64,000 bases of DNA from Hyphomicrobiales bacterium (GTDB lineage Bacteria; Pseudomonadota; Alphaproteobacteria; Rhizobiales; Rhizobiaceae), in the NCBI GenBank assembly GCA_900468625.1, contig UBUL01000007.1:1-64000 (forward strand), given 5' to 3'. Every line of letters begins with the position of its first letter. The first letter of the stretch is position 1. The notes under the pieces are model-generated. The model saw only the letters and a program-made list of their open reading frames with translations. It was not told the origin of the DNA and did not search any database. This document shows, piece after piece, positions 19,460 through 29,372 of the stretch. Both the position numbers and the translations under genes were made by a program.

Positions 19460-20346
19460 ACGCGTTAAAGCTCATCGGCCGTGTGGCCGTCACACTCATC
19501 TTCGTCGTTGCCGCCGTCTATGTCGGCCGCCAGCTCTGGGGCCATTACATGGACGAGCCCTGGACGCGCGATGCGCGCCTGAGGGCCGATGTCGTGGGCA
19601 TTGCTCCCGATGTCTCGGGTCTCGTCAGCGAGGTCCTCGTCAAGGACAACCAGACCGTCAAGAAAGGCGATGTTCTCTTCCGCGTCGATCGCGATCGTTT
19701 TGCCATCGCTCTCGAACAGGCGGATGCGGCTCTTGCCAGCAGCAAGGCGGCTCTCGAGCAGGCCCAACGCGAAAGCGCGCGGCAGGCGCGTCTCGGCGAC
19801 GCCGCCTCCCTGCAACAGAAGGAGCAGGCGCTGACCACCGTGCAGCGGGACGAAGCCGCCGTTCGTCAGGCGACTGCCAATCGCGAACTCGCCCAGCTCA
19901 ATCTCGACCGTTCCGAGGTTCGCGCCACCGTCAATGGCACGATCTCGAATCTCAGCCTGCGTCCGGGCGATTATGTCTCTGCCGGCACGGCCAAGGTGGC
20001 GCTGATCGATACCGATTCCCTGCGTGTCGAAGGTTATTTCGAGGAAACCAAGCTGCCGCGCATCCATATCGGCAACGAGGTTTATATCCATCTGATGGGC
20101 CAGACCGAGAAGCTGACCGGCCATGTCGAAAGCATCGCCTATGGCATCGAGGACCGGGAACGCACCTCCGGCAGCCTGCTTGCCAATATCACCCCGACTT
20201 TCAGTTGGGTGCGCCTGGCGCAGCGCGTACCGGTTCGTATCGCGCTCGACAAGGTACCAGAAGGCACTAAGCTGATCGCCGGCCTGACGGCGACCGTCGA
20301 GGTGCAGGAGCAGGGCCAGGCGAAGATCGCCAGCGCCGCGGAATGA
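19456..20346 (+). CDS. HlyD-family periplasmic adaptor (AaeA-like)
   Basis: A 296-aa membrane fusion protein. One N-terminal membrane anchor (about residues 7-25) is followed by a biotinyl-lipoyl-like motif (GIAPDVSGLVSEVLVKDNQT), a helical hairpin (about 80-150) and the second lipoyl half (GTISNLSLRPGDYVSAGTAK) leading to a beta-barrel. It would link the FUSC pump to an outer-membrane channel that is not encoded here. It is the last gene of the MarR operon. Confidence 0.9.
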   Translation: MNALKLIGRVAVTLIFVVAAVYVGRQLWGHYMDEPWTRDARLRADVVGIAPDVSGLVSEVLVKDNQTVKKGDVLFRVDRDRFAIALEQADAALASSKAALEQAQRESARQARLGDAASLQQKEQALTTVQRDEAAVRQATANRELAQLNLDRSEVRATVNGTISNLSLRPGDYVSAGTAKVALIDTDSLRVEGYFEETKLPRIHIGNEVYIHLMGQTEKLTGHVESIAYGIEDRERTSGSLLANITPTFSWVRLAQRVPVRIALDKVPEGTKLIAGLTATVEVQEQGQAKIASAAE

Positions 20347-20377
20347 TCATTGCTTGAAAGGGACAGACCGGCCGTCT

Positions 20378-21031
20378 TCAGGCCGCTCTGGAACTTGGGG
20401 CCTGAGCCGGCCTGCGCGCGGCCCGGCGTCTCTCCATCATGATCGGCCGGTAGGATCTGTAGAGGATCATGGTTATCAGCAGGCCGATATAGATGAATTG
20501 CTGCGCCGACAGCACCTTGGTCGATAAAGCAAAGTGCAAGGCACCGCAGGCGGCGATGATATAGACGAGGCGATGCAGCCAGATCCATTTCTTGCCGAGC
20601 CGTTTGATGGAAAAATTGTTCGATGTCACGGCAAGCGCCAGCAGCATGACGAGGCCCGCCATGCCGAACATGATGAAGGGCCGCTTCAGCACGTCATCGA
20701 TGACAGCCTGCACGTCCAGCGCCTGGTCGAGGATCATGTAGACCGTCAGGTGCATCAGCGCGTAATAGAAGCAGAGCAGACCGAGCGCGCGGCGATAGCG
20801 TAGATAGTTCCAGCCGAAGAGATCGCGCAGCGGCGTGACCGCGAGCGTCAGCAGCAGGAAACGGATCGCCCACAGACCCAGGAAGAGCTCGAAGGTTTTC
20901 ACCGCATCGGCGCCGAGCTGATCCGTCGCGCCAAGATAGAACTCCCAGGCCGCCGGCAAAAGCCCGACGATGTAAAGTGCCCAGACGGAGGCGGGTTGCC
21001 AGCGTTTGGGGAGAGCGAAGGAGGGGGCCAT
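20378..21031 (-). CDS. msrQ: MsrQ heme-binding membrane subunit
   Basis: MsrQ (217 aa, formerly YedZ) is the b-type heme membrane protein that passes electrons to MsrP for repair of oxidised methionine in periplasmic proteins. About six membrane segments are visible; histidines in YYALMHLTVYMILD and WIWLHRLVYIIAACGALHFA are the likely heme ligands. Its ATG overlaps the msrP stop by one base (TGATG), so the pair is coupled. Confidence 0.93.
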   Translation of the reverse strand: MAPSFALPKRWQPASVWALYIVGLLPAAWEFYLGATDQLGADAVKTFELFLGLWAIRFLLLTLAVTPLRDLFGWNYLRYRRALGLLCFYYALMHLTVYMILDQALDVQAVIDDVLKRPFIMFGMAGLVMLLALAVTSNNFSIKRLGKKWIWLHRLVYIIAACGALHFALSTKVLSAQQFIYIGLLITMILYRSYRPIMMERRRAARRPAQAPSSRAA

Positions 21032-21981
21032 CAGAAATTCACCCTGAGGTCCATGCCGCTATAGAGGCTGGCGACCTGGTCGGCATAGCCGTTGAAGGGC
21101 AGGGTGGGGTGGCGGTTGGAGCCGAAGAAGCCACCTTCGCCGATGCGCCGTTCCGTCGCCTGGCTCCAGCGCGGATGATCGACGGCCGGATTGACGTTGG
21201 CATAGAAGCCGTATTCCTGACTGTTCGTCGCCTGCCAGGTATTCAGCGGCTGCTTGTCGGTGAGCGTGATGCGGACGATCGACTTGATGCCCTTGAAGCC
21301 GTATTTCCAGGGCACGACGAGCCGGATCGGAGCGCCGTTCTGGTTCGGTAGGCTCTCGCCGTAGAGGCCGACGGCAAGCAGCGTGAGCGGGTTGCGTGCC
21401 TCGTCCAGGCGCAGGCCCTCGACATAAGGCCAGTTCAGGGATTGCAGAAGGCCCGACTGCCCAGGCATTTCTTCCGGCCGCACCACAGTCTCGAAAGCCA
21501 CATATTTGGCGCTGCCCTGTGGCTCTACCTTGTCGAGCAGGGCGGAGAGCTGGAAACCATCCCAGGGAATGACCATCGACCACGCTTCGACGCAGCGCAT
21601 GCGATAGACACGCTCTTCCGGCGGAAACTCCTTGATGAGCGCATCGATATCGAACGTGCCGGGCTTGTTGACCATGCCGTCGACCTTGATCGTCCAGGGG
21701 CGCGGCTTGAACTTGCCGGAAAGGTTGGCCGGATCGGCCTTATCGAGACCGAATTCGTAGAAGTTGTTGTAGGTGGTGACATCCTTAAGTGGCGTCAGTT
21801 TCTCATTGACCGCATAATTGCTCTTGGTCGCCGTCAGCGCCTCGGCCAGCGCTGCCCTGCCGCCGATAGCCGCCATGCCGACGCCGGCTGCTGCGGCCGT
21901 CAGGAACTCGCGGCGCCTCAGATAGATCGAGCGGGGAGTGATCTCGGAGGATGCGATTTTGGGTAGGCGATAGGCGGCCAT
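21031..21981 (-). CDS. msrP: MsrP molybdoenzyme, methionine sulfoxide reductase
   Basis: MsrP (316 aa, formerly YedY) reduces methionine sulfoxide in periplasmic proteins using a molybdopterin cofactor. A twin-arginine signal is visible ([20 protein letters not shown], about residues 22-41). The molybdenum-ligating cysteine lies in [15 protein letters not shown] and the C-terminal region [20 protein letters not shown] is typical. Electrons come from MsrQ encoded directly downstream. Confidence 0.95.
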   Translation of the reverse strand: MAAYRLPKIASSEITPRSIYLRRREFLTAAAAGVGMAAIGGRAALAEALTATKSNYAVNEKLTPLKDVTTYNNFYEFGLDKADPANLSGKFKPRPWTIKVDGMVNKPGTFDIDALIKEFPPEERVYRMRCVEAWSMVIPWDGFQLSALLDKVEPQGSAKYVAFETVVRPEEMPGQSGLLQSLNWPYVEGLRLDEARNPLTLLAVGLYGESLPNQNGAPIRLVVPWKYGFKGIKSIVRITLTDKQPLNTWQATNSQEYGFYANVNPAVDHPRWSQATERRIGEGGFFGSNRHPTLPFNGYADQVASLYSGMDLRVNF

Positions 21982-22317
21982 GGAACAATTCCTCTATGCG
22001 GTAGCAGCTTCGATATGAGCGATACGCAACGGATACAGGTTTTGTTACACTCTTAGGCTGGCATTTCTTTGGAAGTGAAAGCAACTTTTTGTGTGCGCTT
22101 GTGATCGGGCCGTTTCATTCCCAACTTTGTCGAGCGACTTGTTCGCTCCGCCGCGGCTCTTGCCCGGCAGCGTACCGGATTCGCTTGAGTTGATAGTGAC
22201 AGTATCGCACGATTGGATTAGGACAATTCCAAAAAGCGGAGTTGCCGGCGCCCCTTTCTGCCCGAAACTCGGGCATTGCCGGCGCCGCACAATTTCCAGG
22301 ATGACGAGGAAGACACC
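21982..22317. other. Divergent msrP-ilvD intergenic region
   Basis: This 336-base gap separates the divergent msrP and ilvD genes and must contain both promoters. I see no gene, no clear riboswitch and no convincing leader peptide for ilvD. The ilvD ribosome binding site is the GAGGAAG just before its ATG. Confidence 0.5.
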
Positions 22318-24156
22318 ATGCCAGCTTATCGTTCCAGAACCACCACCCACGGCCGCAACATGGCCGGCGCGCGCGGCCTTTGGCGCGCGACGGGTATGAA
22401 GGACAGCGATTTCGGCAAGCCGATCATTGCGGTGGTCAATTCCTTCACTCAGTTCGTGCCCGGCCACGTCCACCTCAAGGATCTCGGCCAGCTCGTTGCC
22501 CGCGAAATCGAGGCGGCCGGCGGCGTTGCCAAGGAATTCAACACCATCGCCGTCGATGACGGCATCGCCATGGGCCATGACGGCATGCTCTATTCGCTGC
22601 CGTCGCGCGAGCTGATCGCCGACAGCGTCGAATATATGGTCAATGCCCATTGCGCCGACGCGATGGTCTGCATCTCCAACTGCGACAAGATCACTCCCGG
22701 CATGCTGATGGCCTCGCTGCGCCTGAATATCCCGACGGTCTTCGTGTCCGGCGGCCCGATGGAAGCCGGCAAAGTCGTTCTGCATGGCAAGAAGGTCGCC
22801 CTCGATCTTGTCGATGCCATGGTTGCCGCTGCCGACGATAAGATCAGCGATGAAGACGTCCAGGTCATCGAGCGTTCGGCCTGTCCGACCTGCGGCTCAT
22901 GCTCGGGCATGTTCACCGCCAATTCGATGAACTGCCTGACCGAAGCCCTCGGCCTGTCGCTGCCGGGCAACGGCTCGACGCTTGCCACTCACGCCGACCG
23001 CAAGCGCCTCTTCGTCGAAGCCGGTCATCTGATCGTCGATCTCGCCCGCCGTTATTACGAGCAGGACGATGCCTCCATCCTGCCGCGCTCCGTCGCCTCG
23101 AAGCAGGCATTCGAAAACGCCATGTCGCTCGATATCGCCATGGGCGGCTCGACCAACACCGTGCTGCACATCCTGGCGGCCGCGCATGAGGGCGAGATCG
23201 ACTTTACCATGGCGGACATCGATGCGCTGTCGCGCCGCGTTCCGTGCCTCTCTAAGGTCGCACCCGCCAAGAGCGACGTTCACATGGAAGACGTGCATCG
23301 CGCCGGCGGCATCATGTCGATCCTCGGCGAGCTCGATAAGGGCGGCCTGATCAACCGCGATTGCCCGACCGTTCATGCCGAAACGCTCGGCGACGCCATC
23401 GACCGCTGGGATATCACCCGCACCAACAGCGAAAGCGTGCGCGAATTCTTCCGCGCGGCTCCGGGCGGCGTTCCGACGCAGGTTGCATTCAGCCAGAGCT
23501 CCCGCTGGGATGAGCTCGACACGGACCGCGAGAAGGGCGTCATCCGTTCCGTCGGGCATCCCTTCTCCAAGGATGGCGGTCTGGCCGTTCTCAAGGGCAA
23601 TCTGGCACTCGATGGCTGCATCGTGAAGACGGCCGGCGTCGATGAATCGATTCTGAAGTTCTCCGGGCCGGCCAAGGTCTTCGAAAGCCAGGACGCCGCC
23701 GTCAAGGGCATCCTCAGCAACGAGGTCAAGGCCGGCGATGTCGTCGTCATCCGCTATGAAGGTCCGAAGGGCGGCCCCGGCATGCAGGAAATGCTCTATC
23801 CGACGAGCTACCTGAAGTCGAAAGGTCTGGGCAAGGCCTGCGCGCTCATCACCGACGGCCGCTTCTCCGGCGGCACCTCGGGCTTGTCGATCGGTCACGT
23901 TTCGCCTGAAGCGGCCAATGGCGGCACGATCGGCCTGGTGCGCGAAGGCGATATGATCGATATCGACATCCCGAACCGCATCATCAGCCTGCGTGTCGAT
24001 GAGGCGGAACTCGCCGCTCGCCGCGAAGCCCAGAACGCCAAGGGATGGCATCCGGCAGAGGTACGCAAGCGCAACGTCACCACAGCGCTGAAGGCCTATG
24101 CCGCCTTTGCCACGAGCGCCGACCGCGGCGCAGTTCGCGATCTGGGCGGGAAGTAA
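22318..24156 (+). CDS. ilvD: Dihydroxy-acid dehydratase
   Basis: IlvD (612 aa) dehydrates dihydroxy-acids in isoleucine and valine synthesis, using an iron-sulfur cluster. The cluster-region cysteines are visible at C122 ([10 protein letters not shown]) and C192/C195 ([11 protein letters not shown]). [11 protein letters not shown] and the C-terminal [20 protein letters not shown] are family signatures. The ATG at 22318 ([20 protein letters not shown]) gives the standard length; a longer in-frame start is not needed. Confidence 0.98.
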   Translation: MPAYRSRTTTHGRNMAGARGLWRATGMKDSDFGKPIIAVVNSFTQFVPGHVHLKDLGQLVAREIEAAGGVAKEFNTIAVDDGIAMGHDGMLYSLPSRELIADSVEYMVNAHCADAMVCISNCDKITPGMLMASLRLNIPTVFVSGGPMEAGKVVLHGKKVALDLVDAMVAAADDKISDEDVQVIERSACPTCGSCSGMFTANSMNCLTEALGLSLPGNGSTLATHADRKRLFVEAGHLIVDLARRYYEQDDASILPRSVASKQAFENAMSLDIAMGGSTNTVLHILAAAHEGEIDFTMADIDALSRRVPCLSKVAPAKSDVHMEDVHRAGGIMSILGELDKGGLINRDCPTVHAETLGDAIDRWDITRTNSESVREFFRAAPGGVPTQVAFSQSSRWDELDTDREKGVIRSVGHPFSKDGGLAVLKGNLALDGCIVKTAGVDESILKFSGPAKVFESQDAAVKGILSNEVKAGDVVVIRYEGPKGGPGMQEMLYPTSYLKSKGLGKACALITDGRFSGGTSGLSIGHVSPEAANGGTIGLVREGDMIDIDIPNRIISLRVDEAELAARREAQNAKGWHPAEVRKRNVTTALKAYAAFATSADRGAVRDLGGK

Positions 24157-24213
24157 ACAACGCCTTCGCCCTGTCCTGAGTTTGTCAAGGGCGGGGAGAA
24201 GGTGTGAGGCACC

Positions 24214-24236
24214 ATCTCGCCCTTGGCGGGCGAGAT
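24214..24236. repeat. Palindromic intergenic repeat unit
   Basis: ATCTCGCCC and GGGCGAGAT form a 9-bp stem with loop TTGGC, in a gap that also contains GGGCGGGGAGAAGG. It resembles the short palindromic intergenic elements common in rhizobial genomes and could also stop transcription from both convergent genes (ilvD and the LprI-like gene). Confidence 0.5.
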
Positions 24237-24261
24237 ACGGCTTTCGCATTCGCGGCACTTC

Positions 24262-24609
24262 TTACAGCGGCCGATTGATCTGCTTGTAGGCGTCATTCAG
24301 CTCTTTCTGACGCTCCTGGTAGGACGAGGTGAGGCACGCCACGTCCGCTCCGCAGGCCTGCCGCTTCTTCAGCCATTCGGTCTGCTGATCCTGTATCGTG
24401 CCGCGCGCACCCATGGCGAGAAGGCCGGAGAGCAGGTCAAAAGTCGTCACCATCCTGACGTCGGCATCGTTGAGTACTCGCACATCGCAAATCGTCTTCT
24501 CGTCCGGCTTCAGGGTCTGCGTCTCGCAGTCGAAACTGGCGGCGTAAGAGGTGCCGGCCAAACCGAAGGTAGTAAGAAGAGTGGCGGCGGCAAGATGGAT
24601 CGATCGCAT
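24262..24609 (-). CDS. LprI-like (DUF1311) exported protein
   Basis: A 115-aa protein with a cleavable signal (MRSIHLAAATLLTTFGLAGTSYA). The mature part FDCETQTLKPDEKTICDVRV plus WLKKRQACGADVACLTSSYQ and a final YKQINRP carries the four cysteines and spacing of the LprI/DUF1311 lysozyme-inhibitor-like family. Periplasmic location is expected. Lysozyme inhibition itself is not shown by the sequence. Confidence 0.8.
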   Translation of the reverse strand: MRSIHLAAATLLTTFGLAGTSYAASFDCETQTLKPDEKTICDVRVLNDADVRMVTTFDLLSGLLAMGARGTIQDQQTEWLKKRQACGADVACLTSSYQERQKELNDAYKQINRPL

Positions 24610-24783
24610 GTCTGGCTCCCTTTGGCGATTCCTAACGCGAAATGCATGACAGCATGTTTTTGTTCATCAAGCCTGTTTTTTATCGCAGCAAACCTCCATT
24701 TATGCTTCATGCTTGCGCCCTCTTTCCTTTCTGGCGTCGGGCGCTACAACGTTGTTTCAAGGGAATTAAAAAGGGAAACTTTC

Positions 24784-26187
24784 ATGCATGTCCTCCTGAA
24801 GCGCACTGCCGTCTCGATGATTGCCCTCGTCATGGCAATGCCGCTTTCCGCTGAGGCTCAGACGGCGAAGACGCTGCCGCAAAGCCAGACGCAGATGCAG
24901 CTTTCCTTCGCGCCGCTGGTCAAGCAGACGTCCGGCGCCGTGGTGAACGTCTATGCCGAGCGCGTGGTGCAGCGTCAGTCCCCCTTTGCCGGCGATCCCT
25001 TCTTCGAGCAGTTTTTCGGACAGCGCATGCCGAATCGTACCGAGAAGCAATCGTCGCTGGGTTCGGGCGTCATCGTGGAGGCGAATGGCACTGTCATCAC
25101 CAACAACCACGTCGTCGACGGCGCCGACGATATCAAGATCGCGCTTTCGGACGGCCGCGAGTTTCCCTGCAAAGTCGTTCTGAAGGACGACCGTGTCGAT
25201 CTTGCCGTGCTGAAAATCCAGTCGAAGAATGAGAGTTTCCCGGTTCTGCCGCTCGGCAATTCCGACGGCATCGAGGTCGGCGATCTCGTGCTCGCGATCG
25301 GAAACCCCTTCGGTGTCGGACAGACCGTAACCAGCGGCATCGTCTCCGCGCTCGCCCGCAATCAGGTGAAGAACGAGGTCGGCTTCTTCATCCAGACCGA
25401 TGCCTCGATCAACCCGGGCAATTCGGGCGGCGCGCTCGTGAACATGACCGGCGAGCTCATCGGGCTCAATACGGCGATCTTCTCCCAAGGCGGCGGTTCC
25501 AACGGTATCGGATTCGCCATTCCCGCCAATCTGGTCAAGGTCTTCCTTGCTGCGGCCGACCGTGGCGACAAATCCTTTGAGCGCCCGTATATAGGAGCGT
25601 CCTTCGAGCCTGTCACATCCGATGTCGCCGAAGCGCTTGGCCTGGACAAGGTGCGCGGTGCGCTGGTGACCAAGGTGGTCGATGGCGGTCCGGCGGCCAA
25701 GGCCGGCTTGAAGCCGGGCGAAGTGATCACTGCGCTGAACAATATCCCCATCGAGCATCCTGACGCGCTCGGCTATCGCCTGACCACGGCCGGTCTCGGC
25801 GCGACGGTGTCGTTGACCGTGCTGGAGAACGGCAAGGAACATCAGGCCACGATGACGCTTGCCGCAGCGCCCGAATCGACGCCGCGCGACGAACGGGTGA
25901 TCGAGGGCAATAATCCCTTCTCCGGTGCAACCGTTGCCAATCTCTCGCCGCGCGTTGCCGATGATCTCCATATGCCTTCGGATTCCACGGGCGTCGTCAT
26001 CGAGAGCCTGAAGCAGAACTCGCCAGCCGACCGGCTGGGATTTGCGGCGCGTGATATCGTCATTTCCGTCAATGGCGTGGCGATCAGCACGACCGAGATC
26101 CTTCAGAAGACCGTTACGTCCAATCCGAGCTTCTGGCGCGTGGAGATCGAGCGCGACGGCCAGCGTATCCGGCAGTTCTTCCGATGA
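24784..26187 (+). CDS. DegP/DegQ-family periplasmic serine protease
   Basis: A 467-aa HtrA-type protease that degrades misfolded periplasmic proteins. A signal peptide ends around residue 25 (MPLSAEAQ). The catalytic triad is H109 (ITNNHVVDG), D139 (DDRVDLAVLKI) and S214 (INPGNSGGAL). Two PDZ domains follow (about 265-360 and 375-465). The ATG at 24784 fits the signal peptide; a longer in-frame opening reaches back to 24223 but makes no sense as protein. The stop overlaps rarA. Confidence 0.93.
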   Translation: MHVLLKRTAVSMIALVMAMPLSAEAQTAKTLPQSQTQMQLSFAPLVKQTSGAVVNVYAERVVQRQSPFAGDPFFEQFFGQRMPNRTEKQSSLGSGVIVEANGTVITNNHVVDGADDIKIALSDGREFPCKVVLKDDRVDLAVLKIQSKNESFPVLPLGNSDGIEVGDLVLAIGNPFGVGQTVTSGIVSALARNQVKNEVGFFIQTDASINPGNSGGALVNMTGELIGLNTAIFSQGGGSNGIGFAIPANLVKVFLAAADRGDKSFERPYIGASFEPVTSDVAEALGLDKVRGALVTKVVDGGPAAKAGLKPGEVITALNNIPIEHPDALGYRLTTAGLGATVSLTVLENGKEHQATMTLAAAPESTPRDERVIEGNNPFSGATVANLSPRVADDLHMPSDSTGVVIESLKQNSPADRLGFAARDIVISVNGVAISTTEILQKTVTSNPSFWRVEIERDGQRIRQFFR

Positions 26188-27500
26188 GCGACGATCTGTT
26201 TGCACCTCGGATACCGGAGGAGGTCGCCAACAAGCGTCCTCTGGCCGATCGTCTGCGGCCGCAAACGCTGGCTGAAGTCACCGGCCAGGCACATCTGACC
26301 GGCGAGGATGGCGTGCTGCGCCGGATGGTCGAGGCGGGCTCACTGGGATCGATGATCTTCTGGGGGCCGCCCGGCACCGGCAAGACGACGGCCGCAAGGC
26401 TGCTTTCGGGCGAGGCGGGGCTCGCCTTCGAACAGATTTCCGCGATCTTTTCGGGCGTTGCCGATTTGAAGAAGGTATTCGAGGCAGCGCGCCTGCGCCG
26501 CATGGATGGTCGCCAGACCCTGCTCTTCGTTGACGAAATCCATCGTTTCAATCGTGCCCAGCAGGATAGCTTCCTGCCCGTGATGGAAGACGGCACCGTC
26601 ATTCTTGTGGGGGCGACGACGGAAAATCCGTCTTTCGAACTCAACGCCGCTCTTCTTTCCCGCGCTCGTGTCCTGACGTTCCGCTCGCATGACGAGGAAA
26701 GCCTGGAGGAGCTGCTGCGCCGCGCCGAGGCGGTGGAAGGCAAGCCGCTGCCGCTGACGGAGGATGCTCGCGCCAGCCTGATCCGCATGGCCGATGGCGA
26801 TGGCCGTTCGGTGCTGACGCTGGCGGAGGAGGTCTGGCGCGCCGCGCGCAAGGACGAGCTTTTCGATCCCGATATGCTGGTCAAGATCGTGCAGCGCCGC
26901 GCTCCGGTCTACGACAAGGCGCAGGACGGGCACTACAATCTGATATCGGCGCTGCATAAGTCGGTTCGCGGCTCCGATCCGGACGCGGCGCTTTACTATC
27001 TCGCCCGCATGTTCGATGCCGGCGAAGACCCGCTCTATCTCGGCCGTCGGCTGGTGCGGATGGCGGTCGAGGATATCGGGCTTGCCGATCCGCAGGCGCT
27101 TGTCATCTGCAACGCCGCCAAGGATGCTTATGATTATCTGGGCTCGCCGGAGGGTGAGCTGGCGCTGGCGCAGGCCTGCGTCTATCTCGCGACCGCGCCG
27201 AAATCCAATGCGGTCTACACGGCCTTCAAGGCGGCGACTCAGGCTGCCAAGCAGAACGGCTCGCTATTGCCGCCCAAGCATATCCTCAATGCGCCGACCA
27301 AGCTGATGCGCACCGAGGGCTATGGCGACGGCTATCGCTACGATCATGACGAGCCGGACGCCTTTTCGGGCCAGGATTATTTTCCGGAGAAGATGGGCCG
27401 CCAGACCTTTTACGATCCTCCGGAGCGCGGCTTCGAGCGGGAAATCCGCAAGCGTCTGGACTGGTGGTCGAAGCTGCGCAAGGAACGCGGCGAGCGCTAA
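26184..27500 (+). CDS. rarA: Replication-associated recombination protein RarA
   Basis: RarA (438 aa, also MgsA) is a AAA+ ATPase related to clamp-loader subunits that acts at stalled replication forks. Walker A is GPPGTGKT (residues 61-68), Walker B is LLFVDEIHRF (D116, E117), and sensor 1 lies in ILVGATTENPSFELNAALLS. The C-terminal tetramerisation region is present. It overlaps the DegP-type gene by 4 bases, so the two are probably co-transcribed. Confidence 0.95.
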   Translation: MSDDLFAPRIPEEVANKRPLADRLRPQTLAEVTGQAHLTGEDGVLRRMVEAGSLGSMIFWGPPGTGKTTAARLLSGEAGLAFEQISAIFSGVADLKKVFEAARLRRMDGRQTLLFVDEIHRFNRAQQDSFLPVMEDGTVILVGATTENPSFELNAALLSRARVLTFRSHDEESLEELLRRAEAVEGKPLPLTEDARASLIRMADGDGRSVLTLAEEVWRAARKDELFDPDMLVKIVQRRAPVYDKAQDGHYNLISALHKSVRGSDPDAALYYLARMFDAGEDPLYLGRRLVRMAVEDIGLADPQALVICNAAKDAYDYLGSPEGELALAQACVYLATAPKSNAVYTAFKAATQAAKQNGSLLPPKHILNAPTKLMRTEGYGDGYRYDHDEPDAFSGQDYFPEKMGRQTFYDPPERGFEREIRKRLDWWSKLRKERGER

Positions 27501-27509
27501 GATCCAATA

Positions 27510-27842
27510 TCACCGCCCGGGGGTGGTTTCCTGCGGAGCCTTCTGCATCCGGGGAGCTGGCGCCGCATCCACGACTTTCACGCTCGACTCGGCCTGTCCA
27601 TTGTGGCCTTCCATATCGACGACGAGATGCCAGTGGCCGGATTCGGGAATAGTAAGCCGGATCGGCGATTTCTTGGCGACACCGCCAAGAAATTGATGCT
27701 TGAGGGTTTCCGTGAAGCGCTGGAAATTCGAGCTATTCATCAGCCTGACATTGGCGATCGCCGAGAGCGTGATTTCGATCACCGTTCCGGCGCGCTGTTC
27801 TTTGAGGTCGTAGTGGCTGTAGCGGAAGGCAGGCTTGGACAT
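27510..27842 (-). CDS. DUF1883 domain protein
   Basis: A 110-aa cytoplasmic protein starting MSKPAFRYSHYDLKEQRAGT. The pattern LSAIANVRLMNSSNFQRF and SPIRLTIPESGHWHLVVDME fits the DUF1883 family from memory, a short domain sometimes found alone or with TIR domains. No function is known to me. The C-terminal 20 residues are Pro/Ala-rich and likely disordered. It faces rarA tail to tail. Confidence 0.7.
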   Translation of the reverse strand: MSKPAFRYSHYDLKEQRAGTVIEITLSAIANVRLMNSSNFQRFTETLKHQFLGGVAKKSPIRLTIPESGHWHLVVDMEGHNGQAESSVKVVDAAPAPRMQKAPQETTPGR

Positions 27843-27999
27843 TGTCTTCTGTTCTGTGGCATCTGACCACAAGCTTACCTAGTGGCGGTTAAGGAAGCGT
27901 TGGGGCGGGATACTGTCGAGCCTCGCTTAGTGTTGTAGATTTGATTGGGAGGCGAAGCTGTCCAACTCAAGGATGACGCCTTCCGACGCTGGGCAGGTG

Positions 28000-29061
28000 T
28001 CAGCCGGATTGTACGGAAAATCCGCTTGAGATCGATGTCGTAGCCTGGTCGGCCGCCTGCCGGTTCTTGCGGTCAAGCTGGGTAATCAGCGCCAGGATCG
28101 TCGCCGAGATCGGCGTCGGCACATTCGCGAGTTTTCCGAGCGAAACGATGACACCGACCATAGGCGTGATTTCCAGCGCTTTGCCGGCAAGCAGATCCTG
28201 CAGCATCGAGGTGCGTACGGGGCCGATCTGCCGGGAACGCTCAAGACGTTCCTCGATGGACATGGTGATTTGCGATCCCAATGCTTCGGCGACGGCCTTC
28301 ACCTCGCTCATCACTTGGCCGACCATGGCGGCCAGTGCCGGATCCTCCATGATATCGGTCATCAATCCTCGGGTCAGCGCACTGACCGGATTGAAAGCGG
28401 CGTTGCCCATCAGCTTGTTCCAGATATCGTCGCGAATCCGCGCGGAAATGGAGATCTTTACGCCGGCTTGCCGCAGCAGCGCCGCAACCGCTTCGATATC
28501 GGCCGTCGTCTCGCCGGAAGGTTCGCCAAGGATGAAGTGGCCGCTGTTGCTCAGTCTGATCTCGCCAGGTGCGACGACTTCCGCGCTCTGATAGGCAACG
28601 CAGCCGATGACGCGCTCCGGCCCGATCAGGCGCCAAAGATCGCCATTCGGATCGAGTTCTTCCATCCGGTGCTCGGCATGGCCGCTCTGCCTGTCCCGGT
28701 GAAAATACCACCATGGAACGCCGTTGAGGATCATGACGACACGGGTGCCGGAATGCAGCAGCTTCGCAACGCCCGGAACAGCCGCGGCAAGCTGATGACC
28801 TTTGAGGCCGGTGATGACGAGATCCTGCGGCGGCAATTCGTCCGCATCGGCCGTTGCCGTCATCTGCGCAACGAGAGGGCTGTCCGCACCTGCGTCCCAC
28901 AGGCTTATGCCGCCGGCGCGAATGGCTTCCAGATGGGCTCCCCGCGCCACGACCGAAATCTTCGTCTGCGCTTCTTTGGAGGACGCCAGCTTTGCCGCGA
29001 TCGTGCCGCCCAGGGCGCCGGCGCCATAGATGCAGATGTTCCTGAAAGGGGAAGACGTCAT
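28000..29061 (-). CDS. 2-dehydropantoate 2-reductase family protein
   Basis: A 353-aa NADPH-dependent reductase of the ApbA/PanE family, which in its best-known form makes pantoate for coenzyme A. The Rossmann motif GAGALGGTIAAKL is at residues 13-25. The motif GLKGHQLAAA carries a conserved lysine, and NGVPWW and the C-terminal domain TRGLMTDIMEDPALAAMVGQ follow. It is about 50 residues longer than E. coli PanE, so it may be a paralogue acting on another keto acid. Confidence 0.85.
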   Translation of the reverse strand: MTSSPFRNICIYGAGALGGTIAAKLASSKEAQTKISVVARGAHLEAIRAGGISLWDAGADSPLVAQMTATADADELPPQDLVITGLKGHQLAAAVPGVAKLLHSGTRVVMILNGVPWWYFHRDRQSGHAEHRMEELDPNGDLWRLIGPERVIGCVAYQSAEVVAPGEIRLSNSGHFILGEPSGETTADIEAVAALLRQAGVKISISARIRDDIWNKLMGNAAFNPVSALTRGLMTDIMEDPALAAMVGQVMSEVKAVAEALGSQITMSIEERLERSRQIGPVRTSMLQDLLAGKALEITPMVGVIVSLGKLANVPTPISATILALITQLDRKNRQAADQATTSISSGFSVQSG

Positions 29062-29372
29062 GGCTTGATGCTCCAAAATGAAATCGCTTGCTCTGAAAAC
29101 ATATGTCGCGCTTGTGTTTTAGCGAACAGTTTGTCAGGCCGGCCGTAATTGGAATTGAAAATCGCACGCCGACGGCCGCCCGAATTCAGTCGAGGGATGC
29201 GCACTGGTCGGTCTCATTCGATCCAGTGTTTTTCGATTGCCCATGGCGCGGGCTAGTCTTTACCACAATCGCATCCTAACCTCTGCCACATCGCTCTGGA
29301 CCAAGGACAACCGGTGCGGTATCGATTTGTCAATTGTCCTTTCTAAGTTGATGAATTCGCCGGGGAAGATCG
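29062..29372 (+). other. Upstream region of the four-gene membrane operon
   Basis: This 311-base gap lies between the divergent reductase gene and the motor-like operon. It holds no supportable gene. It must contain the promoters for both directions, but I see no clear -35/-10 pair or operator. Confidence 0.4.

Noticed and set aside
24223..24783. In-frame extension upstream of the DegP-type protease
   Set aside because: It would add 187 residues overlapping the LprI-like gene on the other strand and bury the signal peptide. The ATG at 24784 is the true start.
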